A stretch of 20,515 bases of DNA from a virus. Below are positions 7,797 to 15,700 of this stretch, piece by piece; position 1 is the stretch's first letter, and the number at the start of each line of letters is the position of its first letter. Location of the stretch: positions 1 to 20,515 of the IMG/VR virus record IMGVR_UViG_3300032083_000145; one strand, given 5' to 3'. Below the pieces are notes generated by a model. It was not told the DNA's origin. It made no database searches and saw only the letters and a list, made by a program, of their open reading frames with translations. A program made the translations under genes and the position numbers.

Positions 7797-8575
7797 TGAA
7801 AAAAGAGTCAGAGTCGGAACATTGGTATAGTAAAACAGGAGAATCTGCATATACTATAGTAGGTTCAAATGGCAAAGAACGCAACACCAATTTACGGGAT
7901 GCTAGGAAACATGGTTACGTACCATCTGTTACTACTATCCTTGGTGTTGCAGCAAAGCCAACCTTAGAGAACTGGAAGATCAATCAGGCTCTGAACTCAG
8001 CACTTACGTTAAAGAAAGAAGATGACGAAAGCGTAAACCAATTCTTTTATAGATGTAAAGAACACTCAAAGAGTATAGGTAAAGAGGCAGCAGAGATGGG
8101 TACAACCATTCACGCTATGATAGAGCAAGGCTTTGCAGGTGGTAAGGAAACAAAACCTTATATGGTAATAAAAGAATACTTGGATAAAACATTTCCTGAT
8201 GAGGAGTGGATAGCAGAAAACTCATTCTGTGCTGAAGCAGGTTATGGTGGTAAAATAGACTTGTATTCTGAATCAGGAATCTTTGTTGACTTTAAAACTA
8301 AGGACAACCTAGATGGTAAAGAAGGATCTAAGCTTGTGTTTAATGAACATGGTATGCAGTTATCAGCCTATGCTGAAGGCTGTGGCTTTGATGATCCTGA
8401 ACGAGTATCCATTTTTGTAGACAGAAAGGATACAGGATTAATAGTTCCATATAAATGGGATAAGGGTACACACCCTAAACATTTACGGATGTTTAACAGT
8501 CTGTTAACGTACTGGAAACTGTTTAAGAACTATGATCCATCTGAAACTACTGCTATAGATGAGAGGAGAAAATAG
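7796..8575 (+). CDS. PD-(D/E)XK exonuclease, RecB/Cas4-like
   Basis: A 259-residue nuclease with the RecB/Cas4-type PD-(D/E)XK core. The signature is complete: H106 (GTTIHAMIE), D155 (GGKIDLY), D165 and K167 (VDFKTK), then Q188 and Y192 (QLSAYA) as the family QxxxY motif. Such phage enzymes usually act as 5'-3' or 3'-5' exonucleases in host DNA degradation and recombination, corresponding in role to T7 gp6 exonuclease. I see no four-cysteine iron-sulphur site of the Cas4/AddB type. The gene starts at the TAATG overlap with the preceding candidate SSB gene, which suggests functional and translational coupling. Substrate polarity cannot be read from the sequence. Confidence 0.88.
   Translation: MKKESESEHWYSKTGESAYTIVGSNGKERNTNLRDARKHGYVPSVTTILGVAAKPTLENWKINQALNSALTLKKEDDESVNQFFYRCKEHSKSIGKEAAEMGTTIHAMIEQGFAGGKETKPYMVIKEYLDKTFPDEEWIAENSFCAEAGYGGKIDLYSESGIFVDFKTKDNLDGKEGSKLVFNEHGMQLSAYAEGCGFDDPERVSIFVDRKDTGLIVPYKWDKGTHPKHLRMFNSLLTYWKLFKNYDPSETTAIDERRK
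8564..8568 (+). promoter_or_regulatory. Ribosome binding site that decides the start at 8577
   Basis: AGGAG lies 8 bases before the ATG at 8577. A longer in-frame ATG at 8559 would place this site inside the coding sequence and has no comparable leader, so 8577 is the better start for the following gene. Confidence 0.6.
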
Positions 8576-8576
8576 T

Positions 8577-8795
8577 ATGTTGGAAAATTTAGACACTCTT
8601 GCAGAAGAGATAAAAGCAAAAGAAGCTGAAATAAAAGAAATGCGTAAGGAGTATAGGGAACAGAAGACTGCTGGTCTTCGTTCTGCTATAGAGCAACGCA
8701 ACGAAGCAGACAAACTTGTACGAGACGAGCTAAAATCACTAGGCTATAATTACAGAAGCCCTTATGAAAGTCTTTTTAGGACAGGTATTGCGTAA
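8577..8795 (+). CDS. Small coiled-coil protein (72 aa)
   Basis: A 72-residue, highly charged protein starting MLENLDTLAEEIKAKE. Residues about 3-55 are rich in Glu, Lys and Ala with leucine/isoleucine spacing typical of a single long helix or coiled coil; the end is a short non-helical tail (YNYRSPYESLFRTGIA). I chose the start at 8577 because of its Shine-Dalgarno; the longer form from 8559 would add six residues. It lies between the exonuclease and endonuclease I, and its 3' end overlaps the endonuclease I start by 32 bases. No function is recognised. A regulator or partner of one of the flanking nucleases is possible but only from position. Confidence 0.7.
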   Translation: MLENLDTLAEEIKAKEAEIKEMRKEYREQKTAGLRSAIEQRNEADKLVRDELKSLGYNYRSPYESLFRTGIA

Positions 8796-9264
8796 CGTAA
8801 AGCAGTTTCAGGCTGCCTTAAAGTATGGTTATCGTAGTGGTCTAGAGATTAAAGTCTCTGATCACTTGAAGGAATTAAAACAAGACTTTAGATACGAGTG
8901 CTTTAAGATAGAGTGGGAAGATCTGATGTATAGAACATATACGCCAGACTTCCTGCTGCCTAATGGTATTATAATAGAAGTGAAAGGTCGCTTTGTACAA
9001 GCAGATAGGCGTAAACATCTGGCTATACAAAAGCAACATCCAAACCTTGACATTAGGTTTGTATTTGAGAGCAGTAAAAGAAAACTAAATAAGGGTGCAA
9101 AGGGTACGTATGCAAGTTGGTGTGAAAAGAATAACTTCTTATATCATGATAGGATTATTCCTGAGTCGTGGTTAAAAGAAAAGATAAGAAAACCTGACAC
9201 ACTATGGCAACTACAAGACAAAAGTGTTATACCTTTCCCACTAAAGAAAACAAGGAGAGCATAA
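8764..9264 (+). CDS. Endonuclease I, Holliday junction resolvase (T7 gp3 family)
   Basis: A 166-residue resolvase closely resembling T7 endonuclease I (149 aa), which cuts four-way junctions and helps break down host DNA and debranch replicating phage DNA. The catalytic residues align with T7 E20, D55, E65 and K67 as E28 (RSGLE), D62 (YTPDFLLPNG), E72 and K74 (IIIEVKG); the 10-residue and 2-residue spacings are preserved. The later segments KHLAIQKQHPNLDIR and GTYASWCEK also match the family. The ATG at 8764 overlaps the preceding gene and has no clear Shine-Dalgarno. A TTG at 8788 behind AGGACAGG is an alternative start that would keep all catalytic residues. It acts in the cytoplasm as a dimer in T7. 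Confidence 0.93.
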   Translation: MKVFLGQVLRNVKQFQAALKYGYRSGLEIKVSDHLKELKQDFRYECFKIEWEDLMYRTYTPDFLLPNGIIIEVKGRFVQADRRKHLAIQKQHPNLDIRFVFESSKRKLNKGAKGTYASWCEKNNFLYHDRIIPESWLKEKIRKPDTLWQLQDKSVIPFPLKKTRRA

Positions 9265-9265
9265 C

Positions 9266-9598
9266 ATGGATGACAAATTATTCTTAGACTTTGATCCTAA
9301 CGATTTTATTATTCGTTTAGCTCCACTACTAGATGAAGATGGTATGTGGACAGGAGAATTAAAGATAGGTACTATAACGACACAAGAAAATAATTTAGAC
9401 GTATACGACTATGATCACCTAATGTTTGTGAGTACATTGGTCAGCTCGTGCATACCTCTAATGGAAGAGAACGTAGAGTTTAGAGATATGTTATATAACT
9501 ATACAAATAAAGTATTGAAACAAAATAACCCAGATAAAAATGATAACGTAACAGTCGAAACTGGTGATGACAATGTGATACAGTTGAAGTTTCATTAG
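9266..9598 (+). CDS. Hypothetical acidic protein (110 aa)
   Basis: A 110-residue acidic protein opening MDDKLFLDFDPNDF. It has two predicted beta-rich parts, then a helix (about 50-85) and a polar tail. I see no catalytic motif, cysteine pair or membrane segment. AAGGAGAGCATAAC upstream provides a good Shine-Dalgarno for the ATG at 9266, one base after the endonuclease I stop. Proteins of this size and composition are common in marine T7-like phages in the stretch between nucleases and nucleotide metabolism genes, but I know no assigned function. Confidence 0.75.
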   Translation: MDDKLFLDFDPNDFIIRLAPLLDEDGMWTGELKIGTITTQENNLDVYDYDHLMFVSTLVSSCIPLMEENVEFRDMLYNYTNKVLKQNNPDKNDNVTVETGDDNVIQLKFH

Positions 9599-9606
9599 GA
9601 GTAGAC

Positions 9607-9765
9607 ATGAGAGTAAAAGTATTTTTAGGTTTGAATCTAGACGAGGACGAGTATCCTATACCTGTTGATGGGTTCGTTGATCAAGAGATTAGAGAAGCAT
9701 TACATGAATTTATCTATGATATAGATGGTATGAAAATAGAAACAATTAGAATATTAACGGAGTAA
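9607..9765 (+). CDS. Small hypothetical protein (52 aa) upstream of RNR
   Basis: A 52-residue reading frame fills the gap before ribonucleotide reductase. It begins MRVKVFLGLNLDEDEYPIP and ends IRILTE before TAA at 9763-9765. AGGAG lies 6 bases before the ATG, and the spacing to its neighbours (8 and 4 bases) fits this operon. The product is acidic and has no recognisable motif. The short beta-helix-beta look (strand 1-9, helix 25-38, strand 42-51) is an impression from residue pattern only. Confidence 0.65.
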   Translation: MRVKVFLGLNLDEDEYPIPVDGFVDQEIREALHEFIYDIDGMKIETIRILTE

Positions 9766-9769
9766 ACAC

Positions 9770-11677
9770 ATGAGTAATTATTTACCAACAGATTATCAAG
9801 CGTTTATACATACATCTCGTTACGCAAGATGGTTGGACAAAGACAAAAGACGAGAGAACTGGGGAGAAACTGTAGGCAGGTATGTAGATTACATGGCTGA
9901 CAAGATAGGCTATGAGTTAGATACAGATACACGTGAAGAATTGTATGATGCTATAGCTAGTCTAGCTGTGATGCCCTCTATGAGAGCGATGATGACTGCT
10001 GGCCCTGCATTGGACAGAGATAACACAGCAGGTTACAACTGTAGCTACCTACCTGTAGATGATCCAAAGAGTTTTGACGAGGCTATGTTTATACTACTGT
10101 GTGGTACAGGTGTAGGCTTTAGTGTTGAACGACAATACATATCTAAGCTACCAGAGATACCACCACTGTATAATAGTGATACAACCATAGTGGTCAAGGA
10201 TAGTAAAGAAGGTTGGGCTAAAGCACTACGTCAACTGCTTGCATTACTATGGGCAGGTGAGATACCCAAGTGGGATGTGTCGTTGGTCAGACCTGCAGGA
10301 GCTAAGTTAAAAACATTTGGTGGTAGAGCATCTGGCCCTGCACCATTGATAGATTTGTTTATGTTTGTGGTTGGTACATTTAAGACAGCACAGACTCGTA
10401 AGCTATCAAGCATAGAGTGTCACGACATTATGTGTAAGATAGGTGAGATAGTTGTTGTTGGTGGTGTACGTAGGTCAGCTATGATCAGTCTATCTAATCT
10501 ATCTGATGACCGTATGAGACATGCTAAGTCAGGTAACTGGTGGGAAGCTGCCCCTCATAGAGCGTTGTCAAATAACAGTGTGTGTTATACAGAGAAGCCC
10601 GACATGGAGACATTCTTACGTGAGTGGACAGCACTTGTAGAGTCTAAGTCAGGTGAGCGTGGTATCTTTAATAGACAGGCTGCACAGAAGCAAGCAGCTA
10701 GAAATGGTAGACGAGATGCTGACTGGGAGTTTGCTTGCAACCCTTGTTCTGAGATAATCTTACGACCATACCAATTCTGTAATCTTACAGAGATAGTTGT
10801 ACGAGCAACAGATGATATCAAGAGTCTATCTAAGAAGGTAGAACTTGCCACCATCTTGGGTACTATACAATCTAAGTTTACAAAGTTCCCATACTTACGT
10901 AAGGTGTGGCAGAATAACACAGAAGAAGAACGTCTACTTGGTGTATCACTTACAGGTATCATGGACAATCCTCTTATGACTAGTAAGAACAAAGGTCTTG
11001 AACAGACACTCAATCATCTTAGATTGGTTGCTGTTGATACAAATAAAGAGTGGGCTGAGAAGCTAGGGATACCACAGTCTACTGCTGTCACTTGTGTAAA
11101 ACCATCTGGAACTGTATCACAATTAGTAGACAGTGCTAGTGGTATACATGCCAGACATAGCCAGTACTACGTAAGAACTGTACGAGGTGACAACAAAGAT
11201 CCATTGACACAGTTTATGATTGATCAGGGTGTACCTTCAGAACTATGTGTAATGAAACCTGACACTACAACTGTGTTTAGTTTTCCAATTGCATCACCCA
11301 AAGGTGCTGTAACTAGGAATGATATGACTGCGATCCAACAGCTAGAGATGTGGCTGATGTATCAAAGACATTGGTGTGAACATAAACCATCTGTTACTAT
11401 CACAGTACGTGATGCAGAGTGGATGGAAGTTGGTGCGTTTGTCTATAAGTATTTTGATGAGATGTCAGGTGTGTCATTTTTACCACACTCTGATCATAGT
11501 TATCAACAAGCACCATATCAGGATTGCAATAAGAAAGAATATGATGCATTATCAAAGAAACTTCCTAAGAAAATTGATTGGGCATTACTGTCTAGTTATG
11601 AGGAAGAAGATAATACAGTAGCGATGCAGACGTTAGCCTGTTCAGGAGATGTGTGTGAAATAGTAGACTTAACATAA
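9770..11677 (+). CDS. nrdJ: Ribonucleotide reductase, class II adenosylcobalamin-dependent, monomeric RTPR type
   Basis: A 635-residue ribonucleotide reductase that converts ribonucleotides to deoxyribonucleotides for phage DNA synthesis. The active-site pattern matches the monomeric Lactobacillus leichmannii RTPR: C91 (AGYNCSYL) and C337 (FCNL) as the reducing pair, C326 (NPCSEI) as the thiyl-radical cysteine with E328, and C624/C629 (ACSGDVCE) as the C-terminal shuttle pair. The C326-C337 and C624-C629 spacings of 11 and 5 equal those of RTPR. Class II enzymes need vitamin B12 from the host and no oxygen or second subunit, and no nrdB-like gene is present in the window. It heads a nucleotide-pool cluster with DUF5664-type and MazG genes. 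At 635 aa it is somewhat shorter than RTPR (739 aa). CGGAG precedes the start. Confidence 0.95.
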   Translation: MSNYLPTDYQAFIHTSRYARWLDKDKRRENWGETVGRYVDYMADKIGYELDTDTREELYDAIASLAVMPSMRAMMTAGPALDRDNTAGYNCSYLPVDDPKSFDEAMFILLCGTGVGFSVERQYISKLPEIPPLYNSDTTIVVKDSKEGWAKALRQLLALLWAGEIPKWDVSLVRPAGAKLKTFGGRASGPAPLIDLFMFVVGTFKTAQTRKLSSIECHDIMCKIGEIVVVGGVRRSAMISLSNLSDDRMRHAKSGNWWEAAPHRALSNNSVCYTEKPDMETFLREWTALVESKSGERGIFNRQAAQKQAARNGRRDADWEFACNPCSEIILRPYQFCNLTEIVVRATDDIKSLSKKVELATILGTIQSKFTKFPYLRKVWQNNTEEERLLGVSLTGIMDNPLMTSKNKGLEQTLNHLRLVAVDTNKEWAEKLGIPQSTAVTCVKPSGTVSQLVDSASGIHARHSQYYVRTVRGDNKDPLTQFMIDQGVPSELCVMKPDTTTVFSFPIASPKGAVTRNDMTAIQQLEMWLMYQRHWCEHKPSVTITVRDAEWMEVGAFVYKYFDEMSGVSFLPHSDHSYQQAPYQDCNKKEYDALSKKLPKKIDWALLSSYEEEDNTVAMQTLACSGDVCEIVDLT

Positions 11678-11687
11678 GGAGATCACC

Positions 11688-11963
11688 ATGATATTACCAA
11701 CGGACAGTAAGGAAAGAAAAGCAATACCTGTATACACAGGCTTCATTAAATACTTTCCTAGAGCTATTGCAGCTATAGCAAAGATATCTTATGTTGGTGG
11801 TTTACAACATGGGCAGACACCTGAGACTATATTCTGGGATAGAACAAAGTCTAAGGATGAACTAGACGCAATGATGCGTCACTTACTAGAAGAAGACTGG
11901 GCGCAGGTAGCATGGAGAGCTATGGCTAACCTAGAAAAACAATTAGAGAAGGAGATAACATGA
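11688..11963 (+). CDS. DUF5664-type putative dATP/dGTP diphosphohydrolase
   Basis: A 91-residue all-helical protein resembling the DUF5664 family (described as dATP/dGTP diphosphohydrolase, MazZ-like, in some phages). Supporting features are the opening KERKAIPVYTGFIKYFPRA, then a conserved-looking histidine (H41), W50, the helix AMMRHLL (R64, H65) and the terminal helix VAWRAMANLEKQLE, in the same order as in that family. Family members are thought to remove pyrophosphate from purine dNTPs. The gene lies 10 bases after RNR with an AAGGAG leader and upstream of MazG, so a role in shaping the dNTP pool fits. Key acidic metal-binding residues are less obvious than in MazG, so activity is uncertain. 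Confidence 0.6.
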   Translation: MILPTDSKERKAIPVYTGFIKYFPRAIAAIAKISYVGGLQHGQTPETIFWDRTKSKDELDAMMRHLLEEDWAQVAWRAMANLEKQLEKEIT

Positions 11964-12148
11964 AGATTACTGTAGAAGATAAAGAGTATGACGTAGATGA
12001 AAAAGATGAGAACATTATGGGTGTAGTAAGGACACTGTCCACTGGGAGTAACTCATTAAAGATACTCAATCATGTGGCACAATGTGTACAGGCTATACAG
12101 AATACTAAGACAGATGAATTAAAACCTAAACTCAATCCAAAGGAGTAG
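11960..12148 (+). CDS. Small hypothetical protein (62 aa)
   Basis: A 62-residue acidic protein, MKITVEDKEYDVDEKDE at its start, then a likely helix (about 18-50) and a Lys/Pro tail. The ATG overlaps the stop of the preceding gene (ATGA) and AAGGAG lies just upstream. The beginning resembles short beta-strand openings in T4-like and cyanophage small proteins, but I cannot name a family. It is probably co-translated with its neighbours in the nucleotide-pool cluster. Confidence 0.65.
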   Translation: MKITVEDKEYDVDEKDENIMGVVRTLSTGSNSLKILNHVAQCVQAIQNTKTDELKPKLNPKE

Positions 12149-12151
12149 TAC

Positions 12152-12415
12152 ATGCAGAGAATGTTAACACGTAAAGAAAGGGGTCTTGGAAAATATGATG
12201 CCCCACTGAAGGTTCAATTTCAGCGAGGCTATGATGATTTCAAGAGGGGTAGAATAAACAACCCCTTTCATATGGATACTATGCAGTTTAGAGAGTGGGA
12301 TAGGGGCTTTAATAAAGCATTTAGTGAGAACTTAAAGAGAGTTACTAAGCATGAACAAACTAGAAACAGAAGCCCAGAATTGGCTAAAGGAGAAGTACAA
12401 AATGTCAGACTTTAA
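12152..12415 (+). CDS. Small basic protein with ribosome modulation factor (RMF)-like motif
   Basis: An 87-residue basic protein. Its middle segment aligns by eye with E. coli ribosome modulation factor: QRGY (24-27), five residues, GR (33-34), PF (38-39, E. coli PY), W49, then GF (52-53, E. coli GW) and A56. The spacing between RGY and GR is identical and that between GR and W differs by one residue. RMF binds 70S ribosomes and promotes inactive 100S dimers during stationary phase. The same fold occurs in the small CrpP-type proteins. The last 30 residues are extra and basic. AAGGAG precedes the ATG by about 7 bases. The gene overlaps the start region of MazG. The ribosomal role is inference from this resemblance. 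Confidence 0.6.
   Translation: MQRMLTRKERGLGKYDAPLKVQFQRGYDDFKRGRINNPFHMDTMQFREWDRGFNKAFSENLKRVTKHEQTRNRSPELAKGEVQNVRL
12386..12392 (+). promoter_or_regulatory. Ribosome binding site for mazG
   Basis: AAAGGAG ends 9 bases before the ATG at 12402 and lies in the 3' end of the preceding gene. The in-frame ATG at 12351 has only AAAGAGAG-like sequence ahead of it and would put this strong site inside the gene, so 12402 is preferred. Confidence 0.6.
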
Positions 12416-12731
12416 TTCGTATCAAAGGTCATCAGCAAAGACAGCTATCTATGATGATAAGTATAAGATATCCTACCCTGCACTTGGGCTTGCAGGAGAG
12501 GCAGGAGAAGTAGCCAATAAAGTAAAAAAGTTAATGAGGGATGGTGTAAATAATATGCCAGATAATTGGAGAGATGATATAGCTAGTGAGATAGGAGATG
12601 TACTATGGTACTGTGCTGCACTGGCAACAGATCTTAATTTATCTCTTGGTACAATAGCAGGTCTCAATCAAGCCAAGCTACATAAGAGGATGAGTGATAA
12701 TAAAATAGGGGGAAGTGGAGATAATAGGTAA
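12402..12731 (+). CDS. mazG: MazG-like nucleotide pyrophosphohydrolase
   Basis: A 109-residue (from 12402) single-domain MazG-type enzyme that hydrolyses NTPs or dNTPs to monophosphates and pyrophosphate. The metal-binding signature is E33xxE36 (GEAGE) followed by E63xxD66 (SEIGDVLWY), exactly the family pattern, within YPALGLAGEAGEVANK. In phage, MazG proteins have been proposed to alter (p)ppGpp or dNTP levels; cyanophage work favoured dGTP/dCTP as substrates, as I recall. An upstream in-frame ATG at 12351 would add 17 residues, but the strong Shine-Dalgarno favours 12402. It is the last gene of the left arm and ends directly against the terminator hairpin. Confidence 0.92.
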   Translation: MSDFNSYQRSSAKTAIYDDKYKISYPALGLAGEAGEVANKVKKLMRDGVNNMPDNWRDDIASEIGDVLWYCAALATDLNLSLGTIAGLNQAKLHKRMSDNKIGGSGDNR

Positions 12732-12761
12732 AAAATTGGGGGCTTAGTTGCCCCCTTTTTA
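12730..12761. terminator. Bidirectional intrinsic terminator between convergent arms
   Basis: A perfect six-base-pair stem GGGGGC (12738-12743) / GCCCCC (12750-12755) with the loop TTAGTT is followed on the + strand by TTTTT (12756-12760) and preceded by AAAAAA (12730-12735). Read on the - strand the same hairpin is followed by AATTTTTT. It starts at the mazG stop codon and lies 29 bases beyond the stop of the opposing gene, so it can stop transcription coming from both arms. Confidence 0.88.
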
Positions 12762-12789
12762 TTTGTTATACTACGGTCATACCTTTGGA

Positions 12790-15700
12790 TTATTTCTTTT
12801 TCTTTCTTTCGTCTTGTAATCGTAAACCCTCTGCCCAATTACCAGTCTCTTCTATTGTCTTTGGTTCAGATATTCCTTTTATTCTTTCTAAGTATTCATG
12901 CGTATCATTGATAAGCACTCTATCACGATTACTTAGATTAAAGTACTTAGCTTTTAAAACTCTTTCTCTATCTAATTTAGTCGGTGCTGATTCAGGGTCT
13001 AATACTTTAGCCCTCTCAGTTCGTCTAATTAGATCAATCTCTGTCTTTAACATATCTCTTTTTCTAACATCCGTAGCGTAATAATATTCATCTGTTTTAA
13101 TAAAAGCTGCTACATCTTTTTCTATTGCTGTACCAATTAATTGACGAGCATCATTAGTCATAGGTTTATCAAATTTTATTCGTTTAGGACTTAACTCAAA
13201 ATAGTCAAACTGTAGTCTTGCAAGTTCTTTTTCTACACTAGTTTTTTCTTCTACTGGAGTTAAACCTGAAAGCTGTTTTAGTATAGGATTTAATTTTCTA
13301 GTACCTGTACTTCTAGTACTAGATGCTGATGCGTCTCTGCCACCTTCTTGAACTTTACCATAGTCTATTCCCATAGTAGGTAAAGACCTGCCAGCTTGTT
13401 TAAAGAAGTAATGCATCATATTTACATCAGTATTATCTGCAAGCTGTCTAACAGAAGGGTCTATCTGTGCCTGTATATCCTTAAAAAATCCTGCTCCTAC
13501 AGTAAATGTATTTAAATAGTTACCTAAAAATTTAGCTGTTCGTTCTTGTATTTTTAATTCTGATTCTCCAGAATCAATACCGTTATTTAAAACATCTACT
13601 AGACTCTCTACTAGATCAAGAGAAGTTCCTGCACGTATGTTACCCCCTGTCATGGCTTTTACCAGCCTTCTACTATCAAAAGGTTTAGTGTTTGCTACAT
13701 TTTCATTATCATGCCACTTACCGGGATTTATTCTATACAAAACATCTGCTACCGCAGCATGTGCAGAGAAAGGACCAATCAATGCTTCTGCATTAAATGT
13801 GCCACCACTTGTTGGGTCATTATATTCATACGCTGAAGTATACTCATCCCCAAAGTTTGCTCTTGCTGCCATAAAAGTACCAAGAATAGCAAGACCACCT
13901 AGTTGTTTTCCCAAAGTATCAGATGATAAATCTATTTTTTTTCTTAATCCTGTCTTACCTGACTTGTTTAAAATTCCACCCATATTATACACACCTAAGA
14001 TTGGTGTATGTTCATACAAGAAACGAAATTGATTTATTAAATATTTAGGAAATGGTATTATTGAAGATGCTAAAAGACTATTAGATGACACGTCAATAAA
14101 TAGATCAGCAAATTTATTAAACTTTCCTTCTCTACCTCTAAAACCAGCCGTTTGATAAGTAAAATCAAATGCCTCTGTCATAGAATCTGCAAATGTTTTA
14201 GCATTTATTTTATTAAAGTTACCTGTTCTTAAAACTTTATCAAGACTATCAAGAACAAGTTCTTTACTTATTTGTTCTCCGGCTGGACCCGTTTCAAATG
14301 TTTTAACAGAAATAGGATTAGCTCCTAATGCCTTATCTACTTCTCTGGCAAATATTGCTCTCTTAAACATATTATCTGACATAGTGTTAAGTTTATTTAG
14401 ATTTCTTGCTACTCCAATTAAACCACCTGTTTGGTCCGTTACATCTGCAATATCACCCATTTTACGTAGCAGTTTTTTAGTTACGTCTGTGTTACCCAGT
14501 TTTTTATCACCAAGAAGTTCAAATAATGCTTTTGTATTTACACTTTCCATTCCAAGTTTTAAATCTTGGAAGTGTAGTGATTGAAACCCTGCTCTAGCTT
14601 GCGCCCGTGACTTTCTTATAAGGTCTTCTGAGTGTTTTCTTACCATTGCATCATTTGGATTACTAATTAATTTTATATTTCCCTTTGCGTAGTCTACAAC
14701 TGATGCCCCAAAATTATCCAACATATAGACATAGTTTCTTAAATATCCATTAGTTGTGTTTCTCATTGTAGTAGCAGGTTGTATTGTCATAAATCCAATA
14801 CGTGCTTTATTTATATGTGTAAAAAAGGAACCTATTTTAGCACCGACACCTTTAGTTTCCTGTAGTGCATCAACTACTTCTCTTGATTTACTAGTAATAG
14901 TTCCTAAACCTAGTGTGTTCTCATCTATTTCATTTAGTCTGGTTACAATTTCCTGATAGTCTGACTGTTTACCAATGTCTTTTATCATTCTACCAGATCT
15001 TAGACCTAGACCATAGGAAGAAAGTTCTGCAGCATATAATCCACCAAGTTGTTCTGTGGTTATATTGTGATCATTTAAAATTTTACCAAAAGAATTTTCA
15101 TCTAAGACTCCATCTGCCAAACCTCTGGCTACTCTTGATGTAAATGCCTCTGTCAAAGGGTCATCTAACGTTGGATGATCACCTATCTTATGAAATACTT
15201 CTGATGCTGCAGCAGCAATATTCTGTATTTCTTTTGCTCCTATAGAGTATACACGGTTTCCTGAACTTAATTCCTTACGTAACTCTTTACCTACGGCAAG
15301 CTGTTCAGGAATAGTTTCTATAAGGGCTTTCTTCTTAGACTTAGCTAATTTTTTTGTTTCAGCATCTAGACTGTCTAGTAATTGTTCTTGATATTTTTTT
15401 GCAGTTTTAGATGTTGTTTTATTTGTTAGTGTTTTAATTGTGGCATTAGCATGTGACTTTTCAGTTGCATCATCTACAATTTTTTTAGTAGATTTAAGTA
15501 TCTCATCAGCCTTTGACGCATTGATTCCTCTAGTGTAACCAGTAAAACCACCTAAAACACCACCTGTTCCTGCAGATATAGCTGTAGCTAGACCTATATT
15601 TCCTAGATCTATCTCTTCTTTTATTCCTGTCTCTACACGTGTACCTTCTTGAGCAGCAACAGTTGCACCCCCAGCAACTCCCTCAACAACAGCAGAACCG

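Noticed and set aside
9625-9645. tRNA T-loop-like string (GGTTTGAATCT) that could mark a tRNA or attachment core
   Set aside because: No acceptor stem, anticodon arm or D-arm can be formed around it, and it lies within the 52-codon gene at 9607-9765.
10585-11013. 142-codon reading frame on the - strand inside the RNR gene
   Set aside because: It overlaps the active-site region of RNR, and reads Ser/Leu-rich as expected from an antisense frame.
12351-12401. Longer start of mazG at 12351
   Set aside because: The leader there is weak and the strong AAAGGAG at 12386-12392 would fall inside the gene; the shorter form already has the full MazG domain.
11688-12731. Z-genome (2-aminoadenine) pathway suggested by the DUF5664-type gene
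   Set aside because: No PurZ-like adenylosuccinate synthetase homologue is present in the window, and DUF5664-type genes also occur in ordinary phages. Kept only as something to test on virion DNA.
13637-14032. 131-codon + strand reading frame opposite the giant virion protein
   Set aside because: It is fully antisense to a well-supported gene, with no Shine-Dalgarno and a biased shadow composition.
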